Assembly (NCBI GenBank): GCA_958295665.1 | Contig: OY282559.1 | Location: 256,436,461-256,500,460, forward strand | DNA: 64,000 bases | Origin: Tipula vernalis | Taxonomy: Eukaryota > Arthropoda > Insecta > Diptera > Tipulidae | Direction of reading: 5' to 3' | Shown: piece by piece, positions 36,230-48,586 of the stretch | How the letters are laid out: every line of letters starts with the position of its first letter | Position numbering within the stretch: position 1 is the stretch's first letter | Program-made: the position numbers and the translations under genes | The notes under the pieces: generated by a model | Database searches by the model: none | Told to the model about the DNA's origin: nothing | What the model saw: the letters and a program-made list of their open reading frames with translations, nothing else

Positions 36230-37560
36230 GGCCAGAATTATCTTGGATTAATCTGGTAGGATTAGAGGCTTTCTGGAAGTTCTACTACATACAGATATTA
36301 GGTATGATCGTACCACGTACCTTGTAAATTCAAGCTGTCTCATTTTTATTTCTTAAGTGACACAAGAGACTTTCCAGGCGTTTGTCATGCAAAGGTCTAT
36401 CATATGAGTAAATAAAACGTACCACCATTTCTTCCCTCTTATAACAATACGATAAGTGTTAACACTTTTATCGTTTAGACCTACACCATCTATTTCCCGG
36501 TTATAACTTTTAAAAACGATCTTCTAACTTTTCCAAGCCGACTCAATTGTATCGTAATTTGATACCATTGTACAAATACTATTATCTACCCCGTTTCTCG
36601 ATTAAAATTTCATTAATCATATCAAACCGATAATCGAAATATTTTATTTGAGCTTTTTTTAATTTTTTGTTGTATTCGATTGGACATTGTTTTAGGATAT
36701 TTTCCCTAATTGTACCTGTTGCTCTGATCTTTTTCTCTTTCAGAAGTCTCATGAGTTGTAAAGTGGTAAAATAATTATCGAAGTAAATGATATGTTCTTC
36801 GGGAAACTCTAACTTTTCTAAAAATGATAAAACCACTTTTGCCCCAAGAGTTTCTGTAGAATTATATTTGTTTTTGTTATTTTTTCCACAATACATGTCT
36901 AATGAATAGCAGTACCCAGTTGAACTACATAGCATCCAATCTGTGTAGCTAAGTCTTACAGGTTTTTACCTAATCAACTGTTTGGATGGATGGTGACCAA
37001 AACATTTAATCATGGCTTCCTCTATTGACAGCACAGTCTCGAAAACTCCCCACTGCATAAATTTGGAATTTAAAACGTTCATCAACGGAAGAATCTTGAA
37101 AATTTTATCATCCTTATTTTTATTGCCAGATATCCGTTTCTGCTCATACATTTAGCAACCAGTTCAACTCCAATATCTTCGCCAAGAGACCTGCTACATT
37201 CTATTCAGTATATCCTTTCTTGTGGTTGCGGATGATAACCGGTCAAAAATAAAATGCCAATAAAAGTTTTTACATCTGAAGGTGTTAGAGTTAATTTGTG
37301 ATTATTCTTTTGCTGAGCATACAGAATCGTTTGGTCAACAAAAAGTTGATTAACTGATTCATCTACAATTTTTTCAAAATAGCTAAAGGCGTTAAATGTT
37401 TTAATTTCGAGATAAGTTTGGCAGTGCATGCGTTGTGAAATGATTTAATTGGAGCCTCGAAAGTGCCATATTCTGGATCCACTAGTTTCCACGAAAATAA
37501 ATAATTCTTTTGGTTTTTCTTAGTTTGCGACGACACTTAACGGTTCGTCGTCACTAGAAC
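36230..37560 (-). pseudogene. piggyBac-type transposase, degenerate
   Basis: Minus strand in order: FIFVETSGSRIWHFRGSN, then MHCQTYLEIKTFNAF..FEKIVDESVNQLF (37205-37429), MQWGVFETVLSIEEAMIKCFGHHPSKQLIR, a stop, KPVRLSYTDWMLCSSTGYCYSLDMYCGK, EEHIIYFDNYFTTLQLMRLLKEKKIRATGTIREN, and decayed C-terminal pieces near 36300. This is the DDE_Tnp_1_7 domain. The first catalytic motif, normally S-I/M-D-E-A-M, is SIEEAM (Asp to Glu). YFDNYFTT keeps the second Asp. Stops at the joins disable it. No TTAA-bounded TIRs were found. Confidence 0.8.
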
Positions 37561-37772
37561 AAAAAATGTCATCTTGAATTGTAAGTGAACCAATTTGACT
37601 TGACCTGCACATTAGTTGGCATCGCTACACACATAATCTCATTATCTACGTATTCTACTTCTATTTTACTACAAACAGTTTTTTTTATTATACAAGACCG
37701 CACATTGTACTCAGCTGAGTCAAAGCATTCCTAAATATACAAGCCGTCAGCATCAGACCAATTTTAAAAGTA

Positions 37773-38072
37773 CAGTCGAAACTCGATTAGCCGGGATGCT
37801 CGGGATCGAACGTTTCCCGGATAATTAAAGATTACGGTTGATCGAATTTTTCAGTTTTATAAAAAAATACAAAATATACATGTGTAGATATATGCTTAAC
37901 ACAGAAACAACACTGTTGCCAAAATTTAATGAAAAAAATAAAAATGAAAAATCCCGTTTAATCAATTAAAAATCTGGATAAACAAGTGACTCCAAAAAAT
38001 AGAATGTATAAAAAAATTCACGGATAATAGAGGTTACGGATAATAGGATCCTGGAAAATCGAGTTTCGACTG
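37773..38072. mobile_element. pogo/Tigger-type MITE (300 bp)
   Basis: The ends CAGTCGAAACTCGATTA and TCGAGTTTCGACTG are inverted repeats. TA flanks each side (37771-37772 and 38073-38074), the Tc1/mariner/pogo target. The TIR resembles that of pogo/Tigger elements (CAGT-G-AA-CTCGATTA type). The interior is non-coding with further partial inverted similarity (CCCGGATAATTAAAGATTACGG against CCGTAACCTC and CCGTGAATTT). It would need an external transposase. Confidence 0.85.
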
Positions 38073-38074
38073 TA

Positions 38075-38369
38075 GCTTAATTTAAGGGGGATACATTTTA
38101 CGATTTCCCATAAGAACCAATATAGAATTGAACATTTTTGATTGAAATTTTACGAATGAAATATACTCGCAACAGTTGAGAGAAAGGAGTATTAGAGTTA
38201 AAATGGGGTGTACTCGTTTGAGTACGGTGGGCGTTAATATAGTATTTATATAATAATTGCTATAATTTCATAAACAATAAAAACCTTTTCAAACGTCAAT
38301 TTTGTAATAAAATAGAATCTTCTTTTTTGCTTTTTTGTTAATTTTATCAATTGATTTTCGCTCTTTGGT
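38075..38369. other. Non-coding stretch
   Basis: No gene or repeat recognised. Confidence 0.4.
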
Positions 38370-39440
38370 CAATTGATTGATTGATAGATTTTGAGTGTAC
38401 GACCAAGCATCAAGCAAGATCTCCCGCTTGACGTCGGGCCCACCTTCCACAATTTTTTACATTTACTTGGAAGGATTGGATAGGTTTGTTAATATAGGAT
38501 TAAGGTCGATCCGGTTACAAAGAAATTGACGGTCAATTGTTTGTAGTTACATTTTTTAAAAAAATTAGTTTACAACATTTTTTCTAAAAACTGCTTTCAA
38601 TCCTTGGCATCCTAAAGTAAATATTAATTAGTTATCAATTAGCCCTTATATAATTCCTATCACCTTACTTCCTCCAGCCGTTTTTAATTGATTGATTGAT
38701 TTTTGAATAACTAATTATACTCTCAACCAATTAAGTTAAAATTTAAGTATAATTTAATTTCTATAAACCTGTTATTAATTATTCTTTAGGTACTACACAA
38801 CGTTATTGTAAACATTAGTGTCTGTTTCCCTTGGATGCTTCAGGTTCCAGAACCCGCCTCCGGAAATTTGTTGTTGCAGTATGATTAAGAGCAGAAATTA
38901 CGCTTAGGTTAAATTTCACTTAGGTACACCCTTTTTACACGTAAAAAATCCGGAGGAAAGGAAAGGTATGTTAGTAACAAGAAATCGACTCGGTTCCAGA
39001 CACCTAAGTAGTCGATAGTTAGTATGTTTTAGTTAGTAATATGATAAAATAGTTAGCACAAGACAATACAATTTCTAAACTATGTACATGTTCGTTAGAT
39101 GCTTGAATTTCTGGAAGCTGAGTACGGTTTTTCCAGTATTTTTAAAAATCCAAATCGAAATTAATTACTTATCGCTACTATCTTAACTAACTACTACTTT
39201 AAAATAAACTAAAGATTTATTTAAACTCTGCAACCCTCATGTTTCAGTTTGCTGAATCAGATTTACGGGCCCTTCTTATTGAAGTGAAATGGCCTTGCGT
39301 TGTTCCCAATAACGAATATTTATGCCGTCGAATTTAATTTAGCCTTATTACAGCTTTAATCTATTGTTTTGCACAACGATATTGCAAATTGATTATACAA
39401 TTGATTATGGGTTTGAAAATAAAAATATAAAGGGCTAAAG
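38370..39440 (-). repeat. Inverted partial copy of the 6.5-kb element family
   Basis: Read on the minus strand it contains the same ordered blocks as 16190-17596: GAAATTGTATTGTCTTGTG (near 39070), CTACTTAGGTGTCTGGAACCG (near 39010), and CGGGAGATCTTGCTTGATGC (near 38420). The end is a short AATC-type tail (ATCAATCAATCAATTG, about 38375). A second tail-like ATTGATTGATTGATTTT stands at 38688, so two truncated 3' ends may be joined. The upstream part (39110-39440) has no counterpart that I can align. No ORF. Confidence 0.6.
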
Positions 39441-39464
39441 CCTTATGAGGTGATCATAACTTCG

Positions 39465-40460
39465 GTCAACTCAACTCCCAAATCAATCCCTAACTGAACC
39501 TCCTAAGTCAAACTTTAGCTCAACCTACAAATTTACAACTAAGCCTCCAACTCAATCGCAGTCACCAAATTATTCGCCATCCCAACCTTCAACTCAATCT
39601 CCAATCAACCCCAAATCAACTTTAAAATCAACGCTTAATCTAACCCCAAATCAACTCTTAAATAATTCCTCAACCGAGCAACTCACTCAATCCCAATGCA
39701 AGCTAATTAAACCCTAAATCGACTTTAGCTTAACTTACCTCGAACCAAATCTCGACGCGTAATGGTCAACCCAATCCCGAAATCAACTTGATTCGCAAGC
39801 TGCATGCATTTCAGAACTCAACTCAATCTAACCTACCACTAAATCCTAAACTCGACTACAAATTAATCCCTAACCGAACTTCTCACTCAAATCCAACTTA
39901 AATTTAATTCAAACCCTGTTCACCACCATACCATAAAAGCAACGTACAATTATAACTTTAAACAATCATTCTATAATACCATTATTCTGTTATACCATCA
40001 TACCATCATAACTCTACACTGTTAAACCATGATACAATCATAATAACGTACCATAGTAACGTCGAAACATCAACCATCATACTACGGTTAGATAGTATAT
40101 CTTCATACCATCGTAACATCGTACCATCGTATCATCAAACCACTATTTAATCATACCATTATACTGTCAGGCCATGATATCATTATACCACTCAACCGTC
40201 ATACTATTGCACCGTCATACTATCGTACAATCACACCATCATTCTAGAGTAAATACCGTAATACAATCAAACGTACTATCTTATAAACAATCACACCATC
40301 CCAACATCATACAATAATACCAAACGATCATACCATTATATAATCATAATATCACACAATCATACCATCTTACCAAGATAGCATTATATCATCATACCAT
40401 CATACCATCAAACGATCATATCATCGTACCATTATACCATTGTACCATTATACTAGCGCA
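39465..40460. repeat. Two degenerate short-period arrays
   Basis: 39465-39925 is an irregular CCAAATCAACTC/CAACTCAATC-type array with a period of roughly ten. 39926-40460 is an irregular ATACCATC/ATCATACC array. A short piece of both types precedes foldback copy A (3645-3775), so these arrays probably form the outer left part of the foldback family. Confidence 0.7.
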
Positions 40461-41900
40461 CAGGTTTTAAACTTCAAATTCAACCTTTTTCATTGCAAAT
40501 TGTACCTTTCGCATTTCAAATTGAACCTTTTATGTTCCAAATTAAACCTTTTACATTTCGAATTGAGCCTTTAGCAAATTATATGAATGGCAAACTAGGA
40601 TGGAGCTTGGCTATTCAATAACTGATTATTATTAAATTTGACCTGTTCGTTGAAAATAGGCTTCTAAAATGGTTTTTAGATGAAGTTCTAGAATATGGCC
40701 AATTAAGACGGAACTTGGCTATTCCTTAAGTGATTTTAGTGAAATTTGACATCCGCGATGGAAATGAGATTCTAAAATTATTTCTAGATGAAGTTCTGGA
40801 AAATGGCCAAGTATGATGGACGATGGAAATTGCCTGTTTTTTAACCGATTACGATGAAATTTGAGATGTGTCTTGGAAATGGGATTCTACAATGAATTTT
40901 TAGATAAAGAATATAACTTAACTATATTTAAACGATTATGATGAATTTTGATGTTTCCAACGAACCGAACGAAATGTGACGAACTATTTTAAGCGACGAA
41001 CGAATTATTTTTAGACGAGGTTGTGAGAAATATGTCAAAATGGCTTCTATAAAGTTGTCTGTTTAGGTTTCTGTGAATCATGCAGCTGTTGAGGTTCCTT
41101 TGAGACAGCGTAAACGTATAACTTCAATTGCCAAACAATCAATATTATCTCTGTAATGAAGATTCGATTAGACATTTTTCTTGCCAATCCTTCACTTTTG
41201 GTTATGTTTTCTGAGTATTTGCTATTAGAGCGGTAAGTTTACAAAAATAAAGTGTGTGGCAGACACGCGCCGCAGTATTGAAAATACTAACAATTCCCAG
41301 TCTCGAATTTCTTTTAAACTCGGTTAAGGAATAGCACAGTTCTAACCTACCGGAACATGTTCCAGAACTTTGTCTAAAAATCATTTGAAAATCCATTTTA
41401 GAAGCAATGGATAAATTCTATCCTAGTTGGCCATATTCCAGAATTTCATCCAAAAATCATTTTAGAATCCCATTTCCATCGCGGATGTCGAATTCCATCA
41501 TAATCGGTTGAGAATTAGACAAGTGCCATCCTAATTGGCCATATTCCTGAACTTCATCTAAAAATCAGTTTATAATCCATTTCCAAAGCACACGTTGATT
41601 TTCATCATAATCGGTTGAGAAATAGGAAAGTTCCTTCATACTTGGCTATATTCTAGATTTCATCCAAAAATCATTTTAGAATCCCATTTCCGACGCACAT
41701 GTCGAATTTCATCATTAAAGCTTGAGAAAGAGAAATAAGCAAGTTCCCTAAAACTTGCCCATATTCCAACTTCAGCTAACAATCATTTTAGAATCCCATT
41801 CCCAACGCACATGTCGGATTTCATCATAAAAGGTTGAGAAATAGGCAAATTTCTTCAGCCTTGGCCATATTCCAGAATACCATCCAAAAATCATTTTTCA
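40461..41900. repeat. Foldback-like composite repeat, copy B
   Basis: Same order as copy A: five 21-bp units (40463-40565), three to four 108-bp modules in reverse orientation (40570-40990), a core (41000-41320) containing GCAGCTGTTGAGGTT, and about five direct 108-bp modules (41330-41900). The core lacks the mariner found in copy A. The right-hand terminal AAAGGTTCAATTTGAGG of copy A is not seen, so the right end may be truncated. Confidence 0.65.
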
Positions 41901-42208
41901 AAATGAAAGTTTAAAAAATAAATTTAATTTTAATATTTCTACAATTAATTTTATGTAATACCAATATGGTCTTCTTGCATGTTGTTGTTAAAGATATGTA
42001 GTAAACTTTTTTATAAACGTTTAATAATTTTTTTGCTTTTTTCACTGAAAAACTTGAAGCTAAAATACATCATTTTTACTATGGATATACATATATGGCG
42101 ATTCTTCTATACTCTAGAAGGCTCTGATTTTACACCTACTCAATTCGTAAACGAATTTACAAATAATAATCCAATTAAAAAACATTTGCTGGTTTTATTA
42201 ATTACGGT
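41901..42208. other. AT-rich spacer
   Basis: No gene recognised. An 84-codon open stretch here has no familiar features. Confidence 0.4.
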
Positions 42209-42873
42209 CAGGGGGTCAATTCTCGTTCTTTGAAAAAACCTAATGAAAAAAATGTTTCCATTTTGTTTCCATCAAGTCTTTTTCATTTATAACATTTCAC
42301 ACAACGACAATAAGCGATTCTCGATGTCCAAATGAAAAAGAATCGTGAAAAAAACGCTGAATCAGTTGTTTTCATAGTAAGCTACACTGTAAACATACAT
42401 TTTATCGAGTTTCATATAGATTTCCGCTAGATGATACAGCAAATGGTGTAAATATTAGCTAAATAAATGATAAAGTAGATTTAGATAATCATTTTTCGTC
42501 ATTGCCTGTCAAAATATAAAATAAATTTTAAAAATGACCAAATTATTTTTAAAACTTAACAAAATTGATTATTTGGAGGCTTTCCTTAAATAAACGGTTC
42601 TTAATAGATTTACTTATTAGTTAAGTTTAAAGTGAATCATATTATAGTTTCATTGCACATTTTATGCTAAAATTACAAATTTAGTTTTAATAGAATTTTA
42701 TTTCCATATTTATGATGTTTTCACCGCCAAAATGGTCGGTGAGAAAGTTTTATTCATATGAAAAGATTTTGACGTCATTTTTTTCCTTATCAAGGAATAT
42801 GAATCGGAAATGTGTATTTCTCACTGAAAATTATTTTCATTATACTTTTCACGGAACGAGAATTAACCCCCAG
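42209..42873. mobile_element. MITE-like element with GGGGT...ACCCC ends
   Basis: Inverted ends GGGGTCAATTCTCGTTC (from 42212) and GAACGAGAATTAACCCC (to 42870) are directly flanked by CAG on both sides (42209-42211 and 42871-42873), a possible 3-bp target duplication. The interior of about 660 bp is AT-rich and non-coding. Superfamily unknown. Confidence 0.75.
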
Positions 42874-43016
42874 CTCTCTGTTTGAGAAAAAACAAAATCG
42901 TTTACCACTCTATGATTATGTATACACATATTTACATTGATTGTTAGCGCGGCCTTAATAACAAATTATTGAATTTTTATTATTTTTTTTATTAATTAAA
43001 CTAAAAAGAATTAAGG

Positions 43017-43869
43017 TCAATAACTTTTTTCAATCTTATGTGTAACAATCTCAAGCGGCGAAGATTTACATTGTGCATAAAATTTATTACAATCACCATC
43101 ATTACGTCCAATGAGTTCCGCTTCCTCATAAAATTTTCGTTCCTCCAACTCACCCGTATGGAATGCATCATGAACCGATGGCCTAAAAATAATTTAATAA
43201 ATTACAATCAAAATATTTAACCAAACACAAATATTGTTAAATTAGAGTTAATTACGTCAGCACAAAATGGATTATGTCGAGAAAGAAATCCCGTTCATGG
43301 TCTGGATCATTCGCATCGAATCGGTACAATGGATCTTTAGCCAATTCACAAATACTTTTTTTTAAACATTCACGATTAAATCCTTCTATTTCTAATGTAT
43401 TTTCAATAGAACTATACACTTGTCCTGCACTTAAGTCACGTTTACCTCGACTCTTCACGTCGGAATTATTTGTTGTGCTACTACTCTTATTGTTATTATT
43501 AATAATTGGCTTATACATCTCAAGTAATTGGAAAAAGTTACGATTAAATGTACGCAAAGCCCAGTAATTTGGATTCTTAAATTCAGTTAACGTGTACGGC
43601 ATATTATAGTTGATTTGAAAGCCTTGATTAAAAGCAATGCGACCATATGCAAAACTTGGATTTGGAAAAGGCAATTCTAGTGGCACAACAACACACCAAG
43701 ATAACTAAAATTATATATATTTTTCTTAAAATCATTTAAAATTTGAGCTGAATTAAATAATTCTAAATTATCTCACCTGCAGCACTGAAACATCTGGAAA
43801 TAATATGACACAATTGATTAATTTCCCTATTCCCACTATTAACAAAACAATGACCTTCGTTCGATGCAT
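43017..43869 (-). CDS. DM4/12-domain secreted protein, three exons
   Basis: Coding exons on the minus strand are 43869-43777, 43704-43256 and 43182-43017, with both introns 72 bp and GT-AG (CAG|gtgaga...tttag and AC|gtaatt...tttag). This gives 235 residues. ATG 43869 begins a hydrophobic signal-like segment (residues 5-23), followed by VILFPDVSVLQ and LELPFPNPSF, the usual N-terminal blocks. The DM4/12 domain (about residues 128-235) has YSSIENTLEIEGF, RECLKKSICELA, FVLTPS and DCNKFYAQC with four conserved-type cysteines. An RGKRD basic site precedes the domain. An AATAAA lies at 42988-42993, 24 bp past the stop. Function of the family is not established; it is insect-rich and predicted extracellular. 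This is the only convincing host gene here. Confidence 0.9.
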
Positions 43870-46140
43870 TTTCCTTGTATTATATTACAGAAAGTTGAGA
43901 CACGATCCACACTAAGTCAAATTTTCAACTAATCTAAAAAAATCGACAAAATACAGTTGCCAAGATCAATATTATTAACAAGGGTTAGTACCGGATAAAA
44001 TTAATATTTGCTGCGGTTGTCTTAAAAGATGTTGATAATATGCAAAGGCACTAAAAAATAAAAAAAATAAAATTTTATTTTAATTATTTACGAATGAAGT
44101 ATGTAGTTCAATAAAAAAAAAAAAATCTGTGTTTTATGTGTTCTAACAATTAGCACCTTTAATACAACATAGAGAACAAATTTAATTTAAGAATTTCTTC
44201 TCGCTTGATTGCGACACTACAAAAAAAAACTAAAGATTCATTAACCCATTTTAAGTTGATGTGACAATATTAATCATGAAAAGCAGATTACTTGAATCTT
44301 TGAAGAATTTACTTTACTCTCTAAATCTTTTATAATTTTAAAGTTATTATAGAAATCGGGAAACATTTTGCGTGCCTAAAGAGGCTGCAGCTTCAATGGG
44401 TCAGTTCAACTTGTATAGTTTAACCTTTTTTTTTATAACTAAATGCGTTAGGTGTTTTAAATCGTTTGCGCATCGGCGCGGTACACTAAACACATGTAAT
44501 CCTTAGAGCCTGAAATCGTCACAAAACAGTTTAAAGCCTTCAGTGTTTATCACTGGGTTCACAATTACTCCAGGAAAAGTAAATACTATATTTTACGTAC
44601 AAGTAAAATGATCTGCACTCACAATTTACTGTTTTGGTGATGCACCATGAATTTGTTAAGGTATAATTACACAAGTAGCGTTTTGCTTCTCCTTGGTTAA
44701 ATTATAAGTGAAATTTTCCCTAGTAAGGCCGGCCATCGTTTTCGGACAGATTTATTTCACTTGACAAATTAGGTGAATAAAATTGTGGACTCGGCAAAAA
44801 AGCAAGCAACCTTCCTGACGCTATGTGGTGGAAATACTTATGATCTTCTGAAATCCCTTATAATCCTCTGTAAGTTTAGTCAAGTGTAGTCTGCAAATAA
44901 CTAAACGTAATATTGTGTGCTGCGTCCACACTTCGGCTTTACATGTACAGTTATCAGCTAAGAAGAAATTAAAGACTGTTTATAATAATGCGATTCCCGC
45001 TGAGGCTGTAGTCCGCGAGGTTGAGCCAGGTGGCTCGGCTCAATGTGAGAGCTGCAGGCAAAGCCATCTACGTCCAAATTGTATTTATCGATGTATGGTG
45101 CAGTAAGTACAAGGTGCCTTGCCATTTAGAAGTCGGCTCGAACTGTCGCTTTTTAATTTAATATGCAATTTTGCCACCGATTCTTCAGTAATTTGTGCTC
45201 AATTTTAGAGAGTTTTATTCAAAACATTTTGGAGAAATGGAAATACACACATTTGCAGTTAAACTTGAGGATTTTCGTGGTTCACTTAGACTATGTTGAA
45301 TAGACGACACATCTAATACAACTCAGTTACTACAGTATGGATAAGCATCTGCTATTCATGTTAGCCAAGTTGTTTTAACTCAAGCTTACCAATAACTTAA
45401 GCGGTCCAAACGGAAACGTCAGAGGTACGAAATCTCCACGGCAAAAAGTATTTTTCAAAATTTTATTGAAAAATTATTTCGTATTATTTCGGGCATCATC
45501 ATGTAATTTTATGATGTTATTGTCAGTGCCTCTGGACGATGAAATTCACCGCCAATGGTGGACAAAACCCAATTTTTTATTTTTAACCCATTCCACATTC
45601 GTCAAAGGATACCCTACTATACCGTCGTAGAGCCGCTGGATCAACTTGTGTACAACAAAACCAAATGGTCGCAGTCCATTTCTCAGCAAAGGTTCGAGGA
45701 CGTCAACAAGTTCTATGACTTCATATTTGGTCTTGGATTTATGATCATGACCCATCTGAAATCGTGCCTCTAATTATCCAATCGCGATATATAGGCAACG
45801 CATATAATATCCAGAATAATGTTACATTAGAAGGTCTTCGTAATGTTTACAATTATAGCAATGATCACAAATTATCAAGGCAATTCGTTGCACTAGCCTT
45901 CCGCGTATAGCGTGCATGAAGTTTATGACTAGGATTTTCATGCGGATGGCGTCAAAAAAGTCATCTGATCCAGTATGAAGTGCTAAGGATCTGGTCCCCA
46001 GGATTTCCAAGCTTTTTTATCTACTAGAAGGAAACACAAATACCTTGGATTATTGTCCATGTGTGTTGAAAATTTGTCAAAAGTTTAACAGAATAATATT
46101 GTATGCCATTCAGTCCCACCGAATCATCTCTCCGATACAT
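43870..46140. other. Mostly unassigned sequence
   Basis: Includes the upstream region of the DM4/12 gene and AT-rich DNA. Some stretches (about 44980-45110 and 45540-46000) are less AT-rich and give short open frames, probably decayed retroelement coding, but I recognise no domain in them. Confidence 0.35.
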
Positions 46141-46330
46141 GTTATTCCGGAAGTCATCGTAAGCGGTAACAGTACCACCTTCACATCAACTGAGTTCAGT
46201 AAGGGAAACGGCAATTATCGTAGGTTTATCGCTTTTAGGCAAGCTGAACATAAGGTCCGATCCACAAGGTCTTGGCCAATACGCGGAATTGGGAAAAGTC
46301 CTGATAAACTTCACTTTAATCGACCAATAG
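46141..46330 (+). pseudogene. LTR-retrotransposon integrase fragment
   Basis: The translation VIPEVIVSGNSTTFTSTEF matches the integrase core block I-V-S-D-N-G-x-x-F-T-S-x-E-F. The catalytic Asp is replaced (SGNS instead of SDNG). A few residues on, RQAEHKVRST resembles the GQAER-V-T helix with the catalytic Glu. Frame changes lie between. Probably Gypsy-derived; flanking pol domains were not recognised. Confidence 0.6.
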
Positions 46331-47446
46331 GAGCTTATTGAAAGTTTTCATCCTGATACGGCTGAAGCTGCTTCGAAATGGATTCCTACAGTTATGACCA
46401 ACTCAACTTGACCAGTTTCTCACCATTTTAAAATCGGAAATATCCAAATAGCTGGTGCCACCATAATAACCATAATCAAATGTAAATATGGTTAAAAATA
46501 CATACGTATAGTTTTCTCAAATGAAACATCGGTTAGGATGTTGGTTCATCTGACATGATGTATTCCCCAAAGAAATGTGAAATTTTATTTTTGGCGCATC
46601 GATTTTCATTTACTTTACAACAATTTCGTGAAGCTGGCGTTTAATAATTTATAAGATCTTCCTATGAAGCAGTAAATTGTTGACTTCATTTTCTCTCATC
46701 GTGATCCAAGATTCGCTACAACATCCCTGAAAGAGTTTTAAAAAAAGTTGTGTACTGTTTTGTCTTTTTCTCAGTCAATAATTTTTCGCCTGAATTTATT
46801 TTGCGTTACTCGGAGGTGATTTTCACATTTTGTAGTTTATCATCCGATGGAACTCCTTTCTGTCAGATGATTCCTGATTCTCCACAAGTGTTGAGTTAGT
46901 ATACCAGTTACGGTTGTAACTATGTCACGAATTATCATAAGAATTCGACTATGATAATTTGGTTGTGTGCAGTTTTTACAAATTAATGTCAAAAATTTGT
47001 ACTAAAAAATAATAATCACAGGTTTCGGACACAGTCAAATTATAATGTGGTAAATTGAAGAAAATTGTGATTTGTTTTAATTTCATTGTTTTTTGCTGTA
47101 GCTTAAATAAAATTAGATGACATAGCTCAGTAAATCAGAATCGCAAATTTTTAGTGAAAATATTTTGTATTAATAAAATATGTCAAAAAAGTGTCATTTC
47201 AGAGATACAGGGATTTTATCTTAATAACAAAAAATGTTTCAGAAACTTGAACTATCCAATTTTGCATAATTTTCGATAAATTAATAGCATTCGTTAATTT
47301 CGTTAATAATGGTTTTAAATGCTAGATCTATCCCTTTAAGAAAATGGCCCATACATATCTTCGAAATTATGGAAAATTTCCATAATGTATGGTTTTAAGA
47401 TGTTGATTCAATTTCACAATTTTGAAAAATCTGTCGAACATGCCAA
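46331..47446. other. Non-coding stretch
   Basis: No gene seen. A segment at 47235-47270 (TGTTTCAGAAAC-TTGA) resembles 56020-56145 just beyond the hAT right end, so a low-copy repeat may flank the hAT insertion. Confidence 0.35.
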
Positions 47447-47954
47447 ACTCTCTCCAGGCCCGGCTCGAGGGGTGATCGAAGTATGCGGCCGTGAAGGGCG
47501 CAAAACTTTTACGGGGTCAAAATCGTATTTTACACTCTACTGGAACTTGCCAAATGTTGAATATAAAATAAGAAAAATTTGTATCATCCTGTATTGCATT
47601 CTAATGTCACCATGTACTACTACATACATATATGTATTTTGGTAAAACCAATTTTTTAATGTGTTTCTGCTAACATGTTATTAGCTAACCGTGTCAATGC
47701 AATTATAATATTTAACAAGCAACACCAATAAATGACAAAAAATTTCGTTAAATAAACTAAAATCTTACAATGTATTGAACGAAAAATATTGTAGGATTTG
47801 TCGCAAGGTATGTACATACGTATTTACATGGAATTCTTATTTACAGACTCGTATAACAGTTTCCTTGTTTTATGTGTAGTATTTTTATACCAGATTTAAA
47901 TACAGCTTCGAAAAATGTATAGAAACTCAAACTGAAACTATCGCGGGTTCCGAA

Positions 47955-48357
47955 TTTAGGAAAAACCGGGCTGCGAAAGATGTTTATATTCAGGAAAATA
48001 AAAGAAAATGTCTAGATCTTAAAAAATACTTCACAGGAACGATACCCAAGCCTACACAAGAAGTGCCTTTAAACTTAATTAGTTCATTAGCCGAAGCAAA
48101 CAATAGTGTTGAGGTTTAAGAATTTCATAATTCGAATTTGTTAGAAGTTCCTTCGATCGAAAATTCTAACGAAAGCCTTTCAATAGAAGATCAGTTGATT
48201 TCCCCATCTGTATCCGACCAATTAAACGTTGACGATTCTGCAAACTTAAATTTAATAAATTTTTCAGATCCAGCTTTCTGGCCTAAAACTCTTAACAATA
48301 AAATTACTGATCATTTGGTCGTTCAAGGTCCCAGGCAAGTTCAACTTAACGATATCC
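47955..48357 (+). pseudogene. hAT (ZMYM1/TTF-type) N-terminal coding remnant
   Basis: The reading starts in GSEFRKNRAAKDVYIQENKRK, goes through LKKYF, PLNLISSLAEANNSVEV, a stop at about 48117, then NESLSIEDQLISPSV and NFSDPAFWPKTLNNKITDHLVVQGP. SDPA-W-P followed by an L-V-x-x-GP segment is the stretch just before the TTF-type zinc finger in ZMYM1-like hAT proteins. The reading is cut at QVQLNDI by LINE sequence. Confidence 0.7.
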
Positions 48358-48586
48358 TAAAAAGATGCAACCAACTGTCATTTCTCCAATAATCATAACT
48401 TCCGTGTACATACTTGCTAATAACAAACGTGTACTGCGACGATGGATATTATATTCTTAAACTGCTGACCGTGTATTTTGTTTCTGTTGTTTATGTTTTG
48501 ATCGAGGTGGTACGAATTCGAAATCAAGTTTAGCAAATGTAGGTTACAATAATTGAATCCATATATTTAAAGCGATTAAGTTACAT

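Noticed and set aside
43274..43567. Plus-strand frame overlapping the DM4/12 gene
   Set aside because: Antisense shadow of exon 2, which has domain and splice-site support.
44915..45106. 63-codon frame with several cysteines (ESCRQSHLRPNC)
   Set aside because: Not a recognisable zinc finger, no neighbouring coding; too short to call.
45546..46010. Overlapping frames of 60-72 codons on both strands
   Set aside because: No domain recognised on either strand; probably decayed retroelement DNA but unsupported.
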